Under the pieces are notes generated by a model. The model had not been told where the DNA came from, did no database searches, and saw only the letters and a program-made list of their open reading frames with translations. From assembly GCA_046330135.1 (NCBI GenBank), contig JAXLTI010000003.1, positions 496,001 to 560,000 on the forward strand: a DNA stretch of 64,000 bases. Direction: 5' to 3'. Of the stretch, positions 26,530 to 34,134 are shown piece after piece. The position numbers were made by a program, and so were the translations under genes. Positions within the stretch are counted from its first letter, which is position 1. Every line of letters begins with the position of its first letter. Source of the stretch: CAYYFX01 sp046330135 (GTDB lineage: Bacteria; ARS69).

Positions 26530-28485
26530 ATGGCCGAAGCCGCTCACTCCAAGTCCGCCGCCGAGCTGGAAGCCCAGTGGTACCGCGATCACTATCGCGG
26601 CGACATGAGGCAGCTCTCCGTGCGCTCCGTCGTCATGGGAGCGATCCTGGGGGCCGTCATGTCGCTCTCCAACCTCTACATCGGCCTCAAGACGGGCTGG
26701 GGGTTCGGCGTCGCGATCACGGCCTGCGTGCTCTCCTTCGCCATCTGGAAGACGCTGGCGAAGATGAGGCTCGTCAAGTCGGACATGACCGTGCTGGAGA
26801 ACAACGCGATGCAGTCCACCGCGTCGTCGGCGGGCTACTCCACGGGCGGCACGCTCGTCTCCGCCATTGCGGCCTACCTCCTGCTCAACGGCCACCACAT
26901 TCCGTACGGGCTGCTCACGCTCTGGATCTTCTTCCTCGCCGTCCTCGGCGTGACGATGGCGATCCCCATGAAGCGGCAGATGATCAACGTCGAGCGCCTG
27001 CGCTTCCCGTCGGGGATCGCCGCCGCGATGACGCTGCGCAGCCTGCACGCCGACCACGCGCACCACGCCGCCCTCGAAGGGCCGCCGGGCTCGGCCACGG
27101 CGGAGATCGTCAAGCCGGACGAGGTCCAGGGCGCGCTCACGAGCGCGGAAGAAGGCGAGAAGAGCGCCCAGGGCCTGTTCTACGCCGGCGCCGTCGGCGC
27201 GGTCGTGGCGTTCCTGCGCGACGGCTTCAGCGCGCTCTTCGACATGCACTGGATCAGCAAGCCCATCACCGTGCTCCAGGCGGTGTATCCCGTGTTCGGT
27301 CAGAAAGCGCTCCAGTACACGATCGGCGCGGAGGGCAGCGTCCTGCTCTTCGCCGGCGGAGCGCTGATGGGCATTCGCGTGGCGGTCAGCGTGATGATCG
27401 GCTCGATCCTCTGCTGGGCCGTGCTCGTGCCCCGGATGTACGAGATGGGCGTGATCCAGGCCCTCGAGTACCGCACGATGGTGGCCTGGTCGCTCTGGGG
27501 CGGCGCCTCGTGCATGGTGACGAGCGGGCTGCTCGCCTTCGGGTTGCAGTGGCGCGCCGTCGTCCGCGCGATGAGCGGCCTGACCGCGATCTTCGCGCCC
27601 CACAAGGCGGTGGCACAGGACGAGTTCCAGAAGAAGCTCGACGCCATCGAGGTGCCCTCGTCCTGGATGGCCGTCCTCGGGCTCGTGGGCGCCGTGGGCG
27701 TGATCTGGATCGCCCACAGCGCGTTCTCGATCAAGATCTGGATGGGCACGCTGGCGGTGATCCTCTCCTTCTTCCTCGCCCTGGTCGCGTGCCGCGTCTG
27801 CGGCGAGACGGACACCACGCCGGTCGGCGCCATGGGCAAGGTGACGCAGCTGACGTACGGCATCCTCGCGCCGCGGCAGACGAACACGAACCTGATGGCG
27901 GCGTGCATCACGGCGGGAGTGGCCGACAGCGCGTCGGACCTGCTGACCGACCTGAAGAGCGGCTACGTTCTCGGCGCGAATCCCCGCAAGCAGTTCCTCG
28001 CGCAATTCGTGGGCATCTTCATCGGCACGGCGATCACGGTGCCGTCCTTCTACCTGCTCGTGCCGCGCGCCGAGAGCCTCGGCACCGCCCAGTGGCCCGC
28101 CCCGGCGGCGCAGGTCTGGGCGGGAGTGGCGAGGTTGCTCGCGAACGGCTTCGAGTCCCTCCACCCCACCGCTCGGTGGGCCATCCTGATCGGCGGCCTC
28201 ACCGGTATCGTGCTCGTCTTGCTGCCGCGGTGGCTGCCGGCCAAGCTGCACAACTGGGTGCCCTCGCCCATGGGCCTCGGGCTCGCGTTCACCTTCCACT
28301 TCTACTACGGCCTGTCCATGTTCCTCGGCGGCCTCGCGCAGTGGATCCTCGCGAAGAAGGCCCCGAAGCTGGACCAGATCTACACCGCGCCGGTGGCGAG
28401 CGGCCTGATCGCCGGCGAGAGCTTGATGGGCGTGTTCCTGATCCTTCTGCCGCTCGCCGTGGCCGCGATCACCGGGCATCTCTGA
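26530..28485 (+). CDS. OPT-family oligopeptide transporter
   Basis: 651 residues with about 14-16 transmembrane helices. The start ATG at 26530 fits SD AGGAATCGATC. Typical OPT features are LSVRSVVMGAILGAVMSLSN and IGLKTGWGFGVAI near the N-terminus, NNAMQSTASSAGYSTGG, and the late SDLLTDLKSGYVLGANPRKQ segment. This bacterial branch is predicted to import small peptides or related compounds by proton symport through the inner membrane. Monocistronic. The hydrophilic loop at about 185-210 is longer than I would expect. Confidence 0.92.
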   Translation: MAEAAHSKSAAELEAQWYRDHYRGDMRQLSVRSVVMGAILGAVMSLSNLYIGLKTGWGFGVAITACVLSFAIWKTLAKMRLVKSDMTVLENNAMQSTASSAGYSTGGTLVSAIAAYLLLNGHHIPYGLLTLWIFFLAVLGVTMAIPMKRQMINVERLRFPSGIAAAMTLRSLHADHAHHAALEGPPGSATAEIVKPDEVQGALTSAEEGEKSAQGLFYAGAVGAVVAFLRDGFSALFDMHWISKPITVLQAVYPVFGQKALQYTIGAEGSVLLFAGGALMGIRVAVSVMIGSILCWAVLVPRMYEMGVIQALEYRTMVAWSLWGGASCMVTSGLLAFGLQWRAVVRAMSGLTAIFAPHKAVAQDEFQKKLDAIEVPSSWMAVLGLVGAVGVIWIAHSAFSIKIWMGTLAVILSFFLALVACRVCGETDTTPVGAMGKVTQLTYGILAPRQTNTNLMAACITAGVADSASDLLTDLKSGYVLGANPRKQFLAQFVGIFIGTAITVPSFYLLVPRAESLGTAQWPAPAAQVWAGVARLLANGFESLHPTARWAILIGGLTGIVLVLLPRWLPAKLHNWVPSPMGLGLAFTFHFYYGLSMFLGGLAQWILAKKAPKLDQIYTAPVASGLIAGESLMGVFLILLPLAVAAITGHL

Positions 28486-28620
28486 TCGTTCGACCCAGGC
28501 CTCGATCTCGGGTCGGACGGCGCCGTCGAGCTCCGCGCTCGGATGGCGCCGAGCCTCCCTCTCCTCGCGCCTTCGCAACCGGGCCGGGTGTCGGAATCAG
28601 CGCGCCGCCGCCCCCCGGCC

Positions 28621-28944
28621 TCATTCTCCTCGCACTGCGGTGACGTAGCGCAGGATCTCGTCCCGCTCCGCCTCGGAAAGGCGGGCGCGCGGAGCCATCT
28701 TGCGGACCTCCGCCTCCCACCGCGCCGGCTCGTACTCCGTTGGCCGGTGCAGCGGATGGCAGGTGGAGCAGCGCACGACGTACCGCTCGCGTCCCCGCTC
28801 GAGATCCGCTCGGCTCGTCTCCGGCCAGCGCACGCGCGCGCGGGCGACGTCGGCCTCGCTCGGGTGCGGCAGGCCCGCGGCGCACGCCGATGCGCCGGCC
28901 ACGCCGAGGAGCAGAGCGACCAGCCGGCGTCTCACCCGACTCAC
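28621..28944 (-). CDS. Small monoheme c-type cytochrome, possible lipoprotein
   Basis: 107 residues from a GTG at 28944 that overlaps the stop of the upstream barrel gene (GTGA); no SD, so translation is probably coupled. N-terminus RRRLVALLLGVAGASAC is a signal sequence with a weak lipobox ending at Cys. Heme motif CSTCH lies at about 54-58 (YVVRCSTCHPLHRPTEY). The Met of WEAEVRKMAPRARLS is a likely sixth ligand, in the position of many periplasmic cytochromes. Role: periplasmic electron transfer, partner unknown. Confidence 0.8.
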   Translation of the reverse strand: MSRVRRRLVALLLGVAGASACAAGLPHPSEADVARARVRWPETSRADLERGRERYVVRCSTCHPLHRPTEYEPARWEAEVRKMAPRARLSEAERDEILRYVTAVRGE

Positions 28945-29762
28945 AGGTGGAAGGAGACGATCACGCGCGCGTCGACCTTCTCGAGATCGTCGAGCACGCG
29001 GGAGTCGCCTCCCTCCTCTTCTTTCCGGAGCGCGGGGAGCTGCGGCAGGATCGTCGCGGCCACCCACCAACCCTCGGCGCCGTACGCGAGCACCGGCCCC
29101 GCGAAGAGAGCCGAATGCTCCCACTCGCCGTCGTGGAACGCGTTGTGGTTCCGCACCTCGAGGCCGGCGGAGAAGCCCGGGCGGAAGAACCACGCGGCGG
29201 CGAGATCGAGCTCCGCCTCCTGCTCGGTTTCGGTCGGGGCCTGCGCATAGCCCCACTCCTGGGCGCCGACGAGATTCGCGGCGAGCAGGACCTTCCCGGC
29301 CTGCCGGTCCAGGATCAGCTTGGCCTCGACCTCCGACTCGCTCGGCCCGACGCTGCCCTCCCCGTAGATCGCCACGCCGAGGCCGTCGGCGACGGGATCG
29401 CGCAGCTTGCACTTCCATTCGCTGGAGATGCCCTCGAACTCCAGCTCGCTCTGTCGGACGTCGGGCGCCGTCTCCTCGTTGACGGCGGAGAGATTGAGAT
29501 AGAACGCCGAGAGGAGACGATCGCTCACGCCGACCTCGAGCTCCGCGCGCTCGTCGAACTGGACGAAGAACGCATCGCGCCCCGTGCGCGAGGTCGTCGA
29601 CACCTCGATCTCGCGCGCGTTCCTCGGCAGGACCGCGCTCTCGTACGTGTACGTGAAGTGCCGCTCGTTCCCGTGAGCGCTCCGCGGCGCCGCGACGAGT
29701 CCGAGCAGGCTCACGGCGATGCCGAGGGCGACACGCGCGTCCGACCGACGAATCGAGACCAA
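28941..29762 (-). CDS. Outer-membrane barrel-like protein
   Basis: 273 residues from a TTG start with an excellent SD (GAGGAGGAG). Signal peptide VALGIAVSLLGLVAAPRSAHG. The rest is a series of amphipathic strands with alternating residues (REIEVSTTSRTGRDAFFVQF, GVAIYGEGSVGPSESEVEAK) ending DARVIVSFHL, a typical barrel C-terminus with a terminal aromatic. I do not recognise a ligand. Coupled to the cytochrome gene by a 4-bp overlap, so the two likely act together in the envelope. Confidence 0.75.
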   Translation of the reverse strand: MVSIRRSDARVALGIAVSLLGLVAAPRSAHGNERHFTYTYESAVLPRNAREIEVSTTSRTGRDAFFVQFDERAELEVGVSDRLLSAFYLNLSAVNEETAPDVRQSELEFEGISSEWKCKLRDPVADGLGVAIYGEGSVGPSESEVEAKLILDRQAGKVLLAANLVGAQEWGYAQAPTETEQEAELDLAAAWFFRPGFSAGLEVRNHNAFHDGEWEHSALFAGPVLAYGAEGWWVAATILPQLPALRKEEEGGDSRVLDDLEKVDARVIVSFHL

Positions 29763-29803
29763 GAAACTCCTCCTCGAGAGACGTGAGGCGCCTGAGCCGC
29801 GCC

Positions 29804-29858
29804 GAAGTGTAGGTACCTAAACACTTCTGTAGTCTACTTAACTCCGCCCTCGCGTCAA
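29804..29858 (-). promoter_or_regulatory. Sigma70-like promoter with overlapping dyad operator
   Basis: On the minus strand TTGACG (29858-29853), 16 bp, TAGACT (29836-29831) predicts a start near 29824. Immediately downstream GAAGTGT-N10-ACACTTC (29827-29804) is a perfect 7-bp dyad, with AGGTACCT inside it. A second palindrome GTAGACTAC overlaps the -10. The half-sites (TACA/TGTA-type) recall BlaI/MecI/CopY operators; the repressor is not in the window. Confidence 0.55.
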
Positions 29859-30109
29859 GGTCTCTGCGGCCGGCCGCGTCGGAGGGCGCGGACGCTCCGC
29901 GTGAGGTCCCCGCTCGCTCGGCCCTGAACGGATTTCCTGCATCGACCCCGTTGAAGTCGGCCGTCCGCCTGCACTAGTCTTCGCGACCCCTGGGATCTGG
30001 CCGGAGACCGACCACGCCCCGGAGAGCCGCACCGACATCGGTCCGAGAGGCCCAGTGTCCCGGCTGGACCCCCAGGGGGCCTTCCTCGCTTCCGCGGGGC
30101 TCCCGCCTC

Positions 30110-30138
30110 TTTCGATGACCCAGCGAAGCGGCTACACT
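30110..30138 (+). promoter_or_regulatory. Possible promoter of the osmC-metE-like operon
   Basis: TTTCGA, 17 bp, TACACT. The -10 matches four of six consensus bases and the -35 is weak. Transcription would start near 30145-30148, at or just before the ATG of a mini-ORF, i.e. leaderless or nearly so. Confidence 0.4.
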
Positions 30139-30147
30139 GCCGCTCCC

Positions 30148-30213
30148 ATGGCCTGCGCCGAGCCCGGCGCGGGCGCGCACGGAGGAGCGCCATGCGGCTG
30201 CACTTCTGAGTGA
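30148..30213 (+). CDS. Cys-containing leader mini-ORF
   Basis: 21 codons: MACAEPGAGAHGGAPCGCTS plus a final Glu, then TGA. Three Cys codons, two of them in CGC close to the stop. No SD, but the predicted transcription start nearly coincides with the ATG. A stable hairpin starts 7 nt after the stop. A Cys-codon mini-ORF plus hairpin ahead of sulfur-type genes is the pattern of a cysteine-responsive translational attenuator, as known for leaderless polycysteine ORFs in mycobacteria. It may equally be a chance ORF. Confidence 0.35.
   Translation: MACAEPGAGAHGGAPCGCTSE
30192..30209 (+). CDS. Five-codon mini-ORF with strong SD
   Basis: ATG-CGG-CTG-CAC-TTC-TGA (peptide MRLHF) is preceded by GGAGGAGCGCC, the best SD in this leader. 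It overlaps the Cys-containing mini-ORF in another frame and is in frame with the GTG of the OsmC homologue 132 nt downstream. A second in-frame UGA intervenes. It may be a second leader peptide. Confidence 0.3.
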   Translation: MRLHF

Positions 30214-30220
30214 CTGCCCA

Positions 30221-30237
30221 GCCCGAGGTCTTCGGGC
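30221..30237 (+). promoter_or_regulatory. Leader hairpin with GGUCU loop
   Basis: GCCCGA-GGTCT-TCGGGC is a perfect 6-bp stem. The loop sequence GGUCU is the same as in the apical loop of the E. coli fdhF SECIS, and it begins 17 nt after the UGA at 30207-30209. It could be a SECIS, an attenuator arm or a simple ribosome-stalling hairpin. Confidence 0.45.
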
Positions 30238-30323
30238 CACCCATGAGCGTCCCCCGCCGCGACCCCTCCTGAGCGAACCTCTCCGGAGCCACCCGCGAAG
30301 GGGGCTGCGTACGGAGAGGCTTC

Positions 30324-30800
30324 GTGTCCGACTCGAGTTCGAGCTCCCGGAGGGAGTCGCTCGCCTGGAAGGCGCGCGTGACGCCGATCGTGCGTCATCG
30401 CGCGACCGTTCACGTGCGGCGCCACTCGTTCGTGGTCGGCAAGCCCGTCGAGTTCGACATCGACGCCGACGCGATCTCGGCGGTCGAGTACCTGCTCGGA
30501 GCGCTCGGCGCCGACCTCGTGAACGGACTGCTCGCCGTCGCGCGTCGGCGTCGCGTGGACATCGATCATGCGGAAGCCGCGGTCGAGGGACAGCTCGACA
30601 ACCCCCTCACGCACCTCGCAGTGGTCGGCGAGACCGGGCACCCGGGCCTCGCCCGCGCCACCGTCAAGGTCTACGTGAGCTCGCCGGCTCCCGAGGATCA
30701 CGTGCGCGGCGCGTGGGAGGAGGCGATCGATCGATCTCCCCTCACCCGTACGCTGCGCGGCTCCGTCGATCTCGACCTGACCCTTCAAGTGGTCCCGTGA
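30324..30800 (+). CDS. OsmC-fold protein lacking the catalytic cysteines
   Basis: 158 residues from a GTG with SD GGAGAGGCTTC. The OsmC/Ohr core helix is clear (AISAVEYLLGALGADLVNGL), followed by DIDHAEAAVEGQLDNPL and the C-terminal helix EEAIDRSPLTRTLRGSVDL. In active OsmC/Ohr peroxidases these helices each carry a Cys (positions like AGC and CPV). Here they are Asp (GAD) and Ser (RSPL), so peroxidase activity is unlikely. First gene of a coupled operon and therefore probably adapted to bind a substrate or partner of the following enzymes (inference). Confidence 0.75.
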   Translation: MSDSSSSSRRESLAWKARVTPIVRHRATVHVRRHSFVVGKPVEFDIDADAISAVEYLLGALGADLVNGLLAVARRRRVDIDHAEAAVEGQLDNPLTHLAVVGETGHPGLARATVKVYVSSPAPEDHVRGAWEEAIDRSPLTRTLRGSVDLDLTLQVVP

Positions 30801-30816
30801 AACCCGGAGGACGACG

Positions 30817-31965
30817 ATGTATCGACTGACATCCGAACAGCAGAAGGTCGTGGACCGCGCGCGCAAGATCGCGGACGACGTCCTCGCGCCGAACGCCGAC
30901 GCTTCCGACCGCGACGCCGCCTTCCCGCGCGCCTCGATGGACGCCCTCGCCCGCGGGGGCTTCTACGGTCTCACGATCCCGAAGGCCTACGGCGGCCTCG
31001 GCGAGGGGCTGCGCACGATGTGTGCCGTCCTCGACGAGCTCGCCCAGCGCTGCGCCTCCACCGCGATGATCTACAAGATGCACCTCTGCGGCGTGGCCAC
31101 GTACGTCGCGCGCGGCGACCGGCTCGGCGACCTCCTCCGGGCGACGGCGAAGGGCGAGCACCTCTCCACGCTCGCGTGGAGCGAGACCGGCTCGCGCAGC
31201 CAGTTCTGGGCGCCGGTGAGTCGCGCGAAGAAGAACGGCGCGGGCGTGTCCCTGGACGCGGACAAGTCCTTCGTCACTTCCGCGGGCGAAGCCGACGGCT
31301 ACGTCGTCTCCACGCAGTGGGTCGACGCCACGGGCCCGATGCAGTCGATGCTCTATCTCGTGCTCGCGAAGGACGCGGGAATCGCGGTGCGCGACCGGTG
31401 GAACGGCATCGGCATGCGCGGCAACGCGAGCAGCCCGATGAACTTCACCGGCGCCGTGGGCGCGGAACGGGCGCTGAGCGACGAGGCGAAGGGCATGGAG
31501 ACGATGCTCGGCGTGGTCCTGCCGGTCTTCATGCTCGGCAACGCCGCCATCTCCGTCGGCATCTCGGAAGCCGCCGTGGGCGCCACGCAGCGCCACCTCA
31601 CCGGCGTCAAGTTCGAGCACACGGGCACCCTGCTGCGGGACCTCCCGAACCTCCGCGCCCGTCTCGCCGAGATGCGCATCGAGACGGACCGCTCGCGCGC
31701 GCACCTCGTCTCCGTGGTCGACTCCCTCGAGAGCCCCGGAGCCATGACCCAGCTCCTCGTCCTGGAGTCGAAGGCGGCCGCGGCCGAGGCGGCGGTGAAG
31801 GTGACCGACCTCGGCATGCGGGCCTGCGGCGGAGCCGCTTTCGGCCGGCGCCTCGGGCTCGAGCGCCAGTTCCGTGACGCACGCGCGGCGGTGGTGATGG
31901 CGCCGACCACCGATCACGTGAACGACTTCATCGGCCGGGCCCTCTGCGGCATGGAGCTCTTCTGA
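30817..31965 (+). CDS. Acyl-CoA dehydrogenase-fold flavoprotein
   Basis: 382 residues, the usual family length. SD GGAGGACGACG precedes the ATG. The N-terminal helical domain (VVDRARKIADDVLAPNADAS), the beta domain (LAWSETGSRSQFWAPVSRAK, KSFVTSAGEADGYVVST) and the C-terminal helices (MRACGGAAFGRRLGLERQFR) follow acyl-CoA dehydrogenase order. Relatives include true dehydrogenases and the SfnB/DszC-type sulfur enzymes that use reduced flavin and oxygen. The neighbours favour the sulfur side, but the sequence alone does not decide. The stop overlaps the next start by one base (TGATG). Confidence 0.85.
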   Translation: MYRLTSEQQKVVDRARKIADDVLAPNADASDRDAAFPRASMDALARGGFYGLTIPKAYGGLGEGLRTMCAVLDELAQRCASTAMIYKMHLCGVATYVARGDRLGDLLRATAKGEHLSTLAWSETGSRSQFWAPVSRAKKNGAGVSLDADKSFVTSAGEADGYVVSTQWVDATGPMQSMLYLVLAKDAGIAVRDRWNGIGMRGNASSPMNFTGAVGAERALSDEAKGMETMLGVVLPVFMLGNAAISVGISEAAVGATQRHLTGVKFEHTGTLLRDLPNLRARLAEMRIETDRSRAHLVSVVDSLESPGAMTQLLVLESKAAAAEAAVKVTDLGMRACGGAAFGRRLGLERQFRDARAAVVMAPTTDHVNDFIGRALCGMELF

Positions 31966-32786
31966 TGGCGAATCCGGTCATCGTGGGAGCGGTGCTGTAC
32001 GACCCGAAGGTCTCGGTGATCTGGGAGATCATCCGCGACTTCTTCGAGGCGAACGGGTGCCCCATGGACGTCGTGTTCTACACGAACTACGAGATGCAGG
32101 TGCGCGCCCTGCTCGGTGGGCATCTCGACGTCGCCTGGAACTCGCCGCTCGCCTGGCTCGACGCCCAGCGCCGCTCGTCCGGTAAGTGCCGCGCGATCGC
32201 CATGCGCGACACGGACCGGGACCGCGTCTCCCATCTCGTCGTGCGGAAGGACGGGCCGAACTCGATCGAGGGGCTGCGCGGGAAGACGGTCGCTTGCGGC
32301 GCGAAGGACTCCCCGCAGGCCACGCTCATTCCCGTGGGCCTCCTGCAGCGGGAGGGCCTGGCCCCGGGGCGGGATTTCACGGTGAAGCGCTTCGACGTGC
32401 TCGTGGGCAAGCACGGCGATCACGTGGGCGGCGAACGCGACGCCCTGCGCTGCCTCGACGCGGGCGACGCGGACGCCTGCGCCATGCTCGATCTCAACTG
32501 GGACGCGTGGCGGGCGGACGGCACGCTGAGCGCCGCCTCGCATCGCATCCTCGCCAGCACCGAGCGCTTCGATCACTGCGTCTTCTCGGTGCGGAACGAC
32601 TTCGCGAAAGAGGCGGAGCAGCGCTGGCTCGACGTCCTCTTCTCCATGAGCTACGACGAGCCGAAGCACCGCGAGATGATGGATCTCGAAGGCCTCAAGA
32701 AGTGGCTGCCGGGGCGCACGACGGGGTTCGGCCCGCTGAGCGAGGCGGTCGAGCGCCAGGCGTTCTTCGCGCAGGCGAAGGATTGA
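31965..32786 (+). CDS. PhnD-like periplasmic-binding-fold protein without signal peptide
   Basis: 273 residues. Fold and motifs match phosphonate/sulfonate-type binding proteins: IVGAVLYDPKVSVIWEIIRD, GHLDVAWNSPLAWLDAQRRS, SIEGLRGKTVACGAKDSPQA and DADACAMLDLNWDAW. It starts directly at the fold (MANPVIVGA) with no signal peptide or lipobox, and no permease or ATPase is nearby. It therefore probably binds its ligand in the cytoplasm or has turned enzymatic. Coupled at both ends (1-bp and 4-bp overlaps). Confidence 0.8.
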   Translation: MANPVIVGAVLYDPKVSVIWEIIRDFFEANGCPMDVVFYTNYEMQVRALLGGHLDVAWNSPLAWLDAQRRSSGKCRAIAMRDTDRDRVSHLVVRKDGPNSIEGLRGKTVACGAKDSPQATLIPVGLLQREGLAPGRDFTVKRFDVLVGKHGDHVGGERDALRCLDAGDADACAMLDLNWDAWRADGTLSAASHRILASTERFDHCVFSVRNDFAKEAEQRWLDVLFSMSYDEPKHREMMDLEGLKKWLPGRTTGFGPLSEAVERQAFFAQAKD

Positions 32787-33982
32787 GCGGGCCCGAGCCG
32801 GACCCGGGCCCGCGCAGGGCCCCCTCGAAGGCGCTGCCCCTCTTCCCGGTGGCGCCCGTCGGAAGCTGGCCGCGCCCGCCGGAGCTCCTGCGAGCCCAGC
32901 AGCTCGTGCGCACCGGCCGGCTCGATCCGGCGGAGCTGGAGCGCCTCGCGGACGAGGCGGTCCTCGCCGCGCTCCGCGGCCAGGAGGAAGCCGGAGTCGA
33001 CCTCGTCACCGACGGGGAGCAGCGTCGCGACAACTTCTACTCCTTCGTCGCGCGCAACCTTTCCGGCGTGCAGCTCATGACCCTCGACGAGATGCTCGGC
33101 CTCGTCGAGGACCGCGCGGGCTTCGAGGAGATCCTCCGCACGCTGGACGTGCCCGCGTACTCCATCAGCAACCCCACGTGCGTGGCGAAGCTCGAGCGCC
33201 GCTCGCCGCTCGCCGTGAACGAGCTTCGCTTCCTCCGGCGTCACACCGATCGGCCGGTGAAGATCCCCCTCCCCGGTCCGTACCTCCTCACGCGCTCGAT
33301 GTTCGTGCCGGAGGTGACCCGCGACGTGTACCCCACGAAGGAGGATCTCGCCGAGGACGTCGTGCGCATCCTGCGCGACGAGCTGCGGGAGCTTGCGGCG
33401 GAGGGCGCGGACTTCGTGCAGCTCGACGAGCCGGTGCTCACCGAGCTCGTGTTCACGCAGGGCAAGACCCGGACGTTCATGTGCGCGGCGCTCGCGGCGC
33501 GGAAGGATCCGGCCGAGGAGCTGGAGTTCGCGGTGGAGCTCCTGAATCGCGTCGTGCGCGGGATGGACGGGCTCCGCATCGGTCTGCACGTGTGTCGCGG
33601 GAACTGGAGCAAGAAGGAAGAGACGCTGCTCAGCGGCAGCTACGCACCGCTCCAACCGTACTTCGAGCGCCTGGCGGTTCAGCAGCTCGTGCTCGAGTAC
33701 GCCACCGAGCGGGCCGGCGACCTCGTGGCATTCGAGGGCAAGGAGCTCGGGCTCGGCGTGGTGAACCCGCGCACCGACGACGTGGAGAGCCCGGCCGAGA
33801 TCAGGGCCAGCGTGGAGCGCGCCCTGGAGCTGTACGCGCCGGAGCGGCTCTTCCTCAACCCGGACTGCGGCTTCGCGACGTTCTCGCGTCGTCCCGTGAA
33901 CACCGCCGACCTCGCCGGGCGGAAGCTCCGCGCCATCGTCGACGTCGCGAGAGAGCTTCGCGGTACGCCGCGCCCCGGCTGA
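32783..33982 (+). CDS. Core-MetE-type methionine synthase-like protein
   Basis: 399 residues from a TTG whose TTGA overlaps the previous stop; GAAGGA is upstream. It corresponds to the catalytic C-terminal half of cobalamin-independent methionine synthase. The zinc/homocysteine ligands are visible as His-x-Cys in GLHVCRGNWS and the late Cys in RLFLNPDCGFATFSRRP. PLPGPYLLTRSMFV and DFVQLDEPVLTELVF are further hallmarks. There is no N-terminal folate domain. Core-MetE proteins are known to take methyl groups from donors other than methyl-folate, often through partner proteins. Here the partners would be the flavoprotein and binding protein of this operon (inference). Confidence 0.85.
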   Translation: MSGPEPDPGPRRAPSKALPLFPVAPVGSWPRPPELLRAQQLVRTGRLDPAELERLADEAVLAALRGQEEAGVDLVTDGEQRRDNFYSFVARNLSGVQLMTLDEMLGLVEDRAGFEEILRTLDVPAYSISNPTCVAKLERRSPLAVNELRFLRRHTDRPVKIPLPGPYLLTRSMFVPEVTRDVYPTKEDLAEDVVRILRDELRELAAEGADFVQLDEPVLTELVFTQGKTRTFMCAALAARKDPAEELEFAVELLNRVVRGMDGLRIGLHVCRGNWSKKEETLLSGSYAPLQPYFERLAVQQLVLEYATERAGDLVAFEGKELGLGVVNPRTDDVESPAEIRASVERALELYAPERLFLNPDCGFATFSRRPVNTADLAGRKLRAIVDVARELRGTPRPG

Positions 33983-34134
33983 GCCGGCCGCCGCGGAGCT
34001 CGCCCGGAGGGGCGGGACGTCCGACGGCGCTGGACTCGGACCCCTTCCGGGCGCACATTCCCGCCTCCCGAGGCCCCTCCCCTCGAACGCGTTCGCCGAG
34101 CGAGCTGGATCGCTCGGCGCAGGAGGCCTGTCGC

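Noticed and set aside
30192..30800. OsmC as a selenoprotein with two in-frame Sec codons extending its N-terminus
   Set aside because: The upstream extension has no similarity to OsmC and two UGAs would be needed; the GTG at 30324 has its own SD and starts near the fold.
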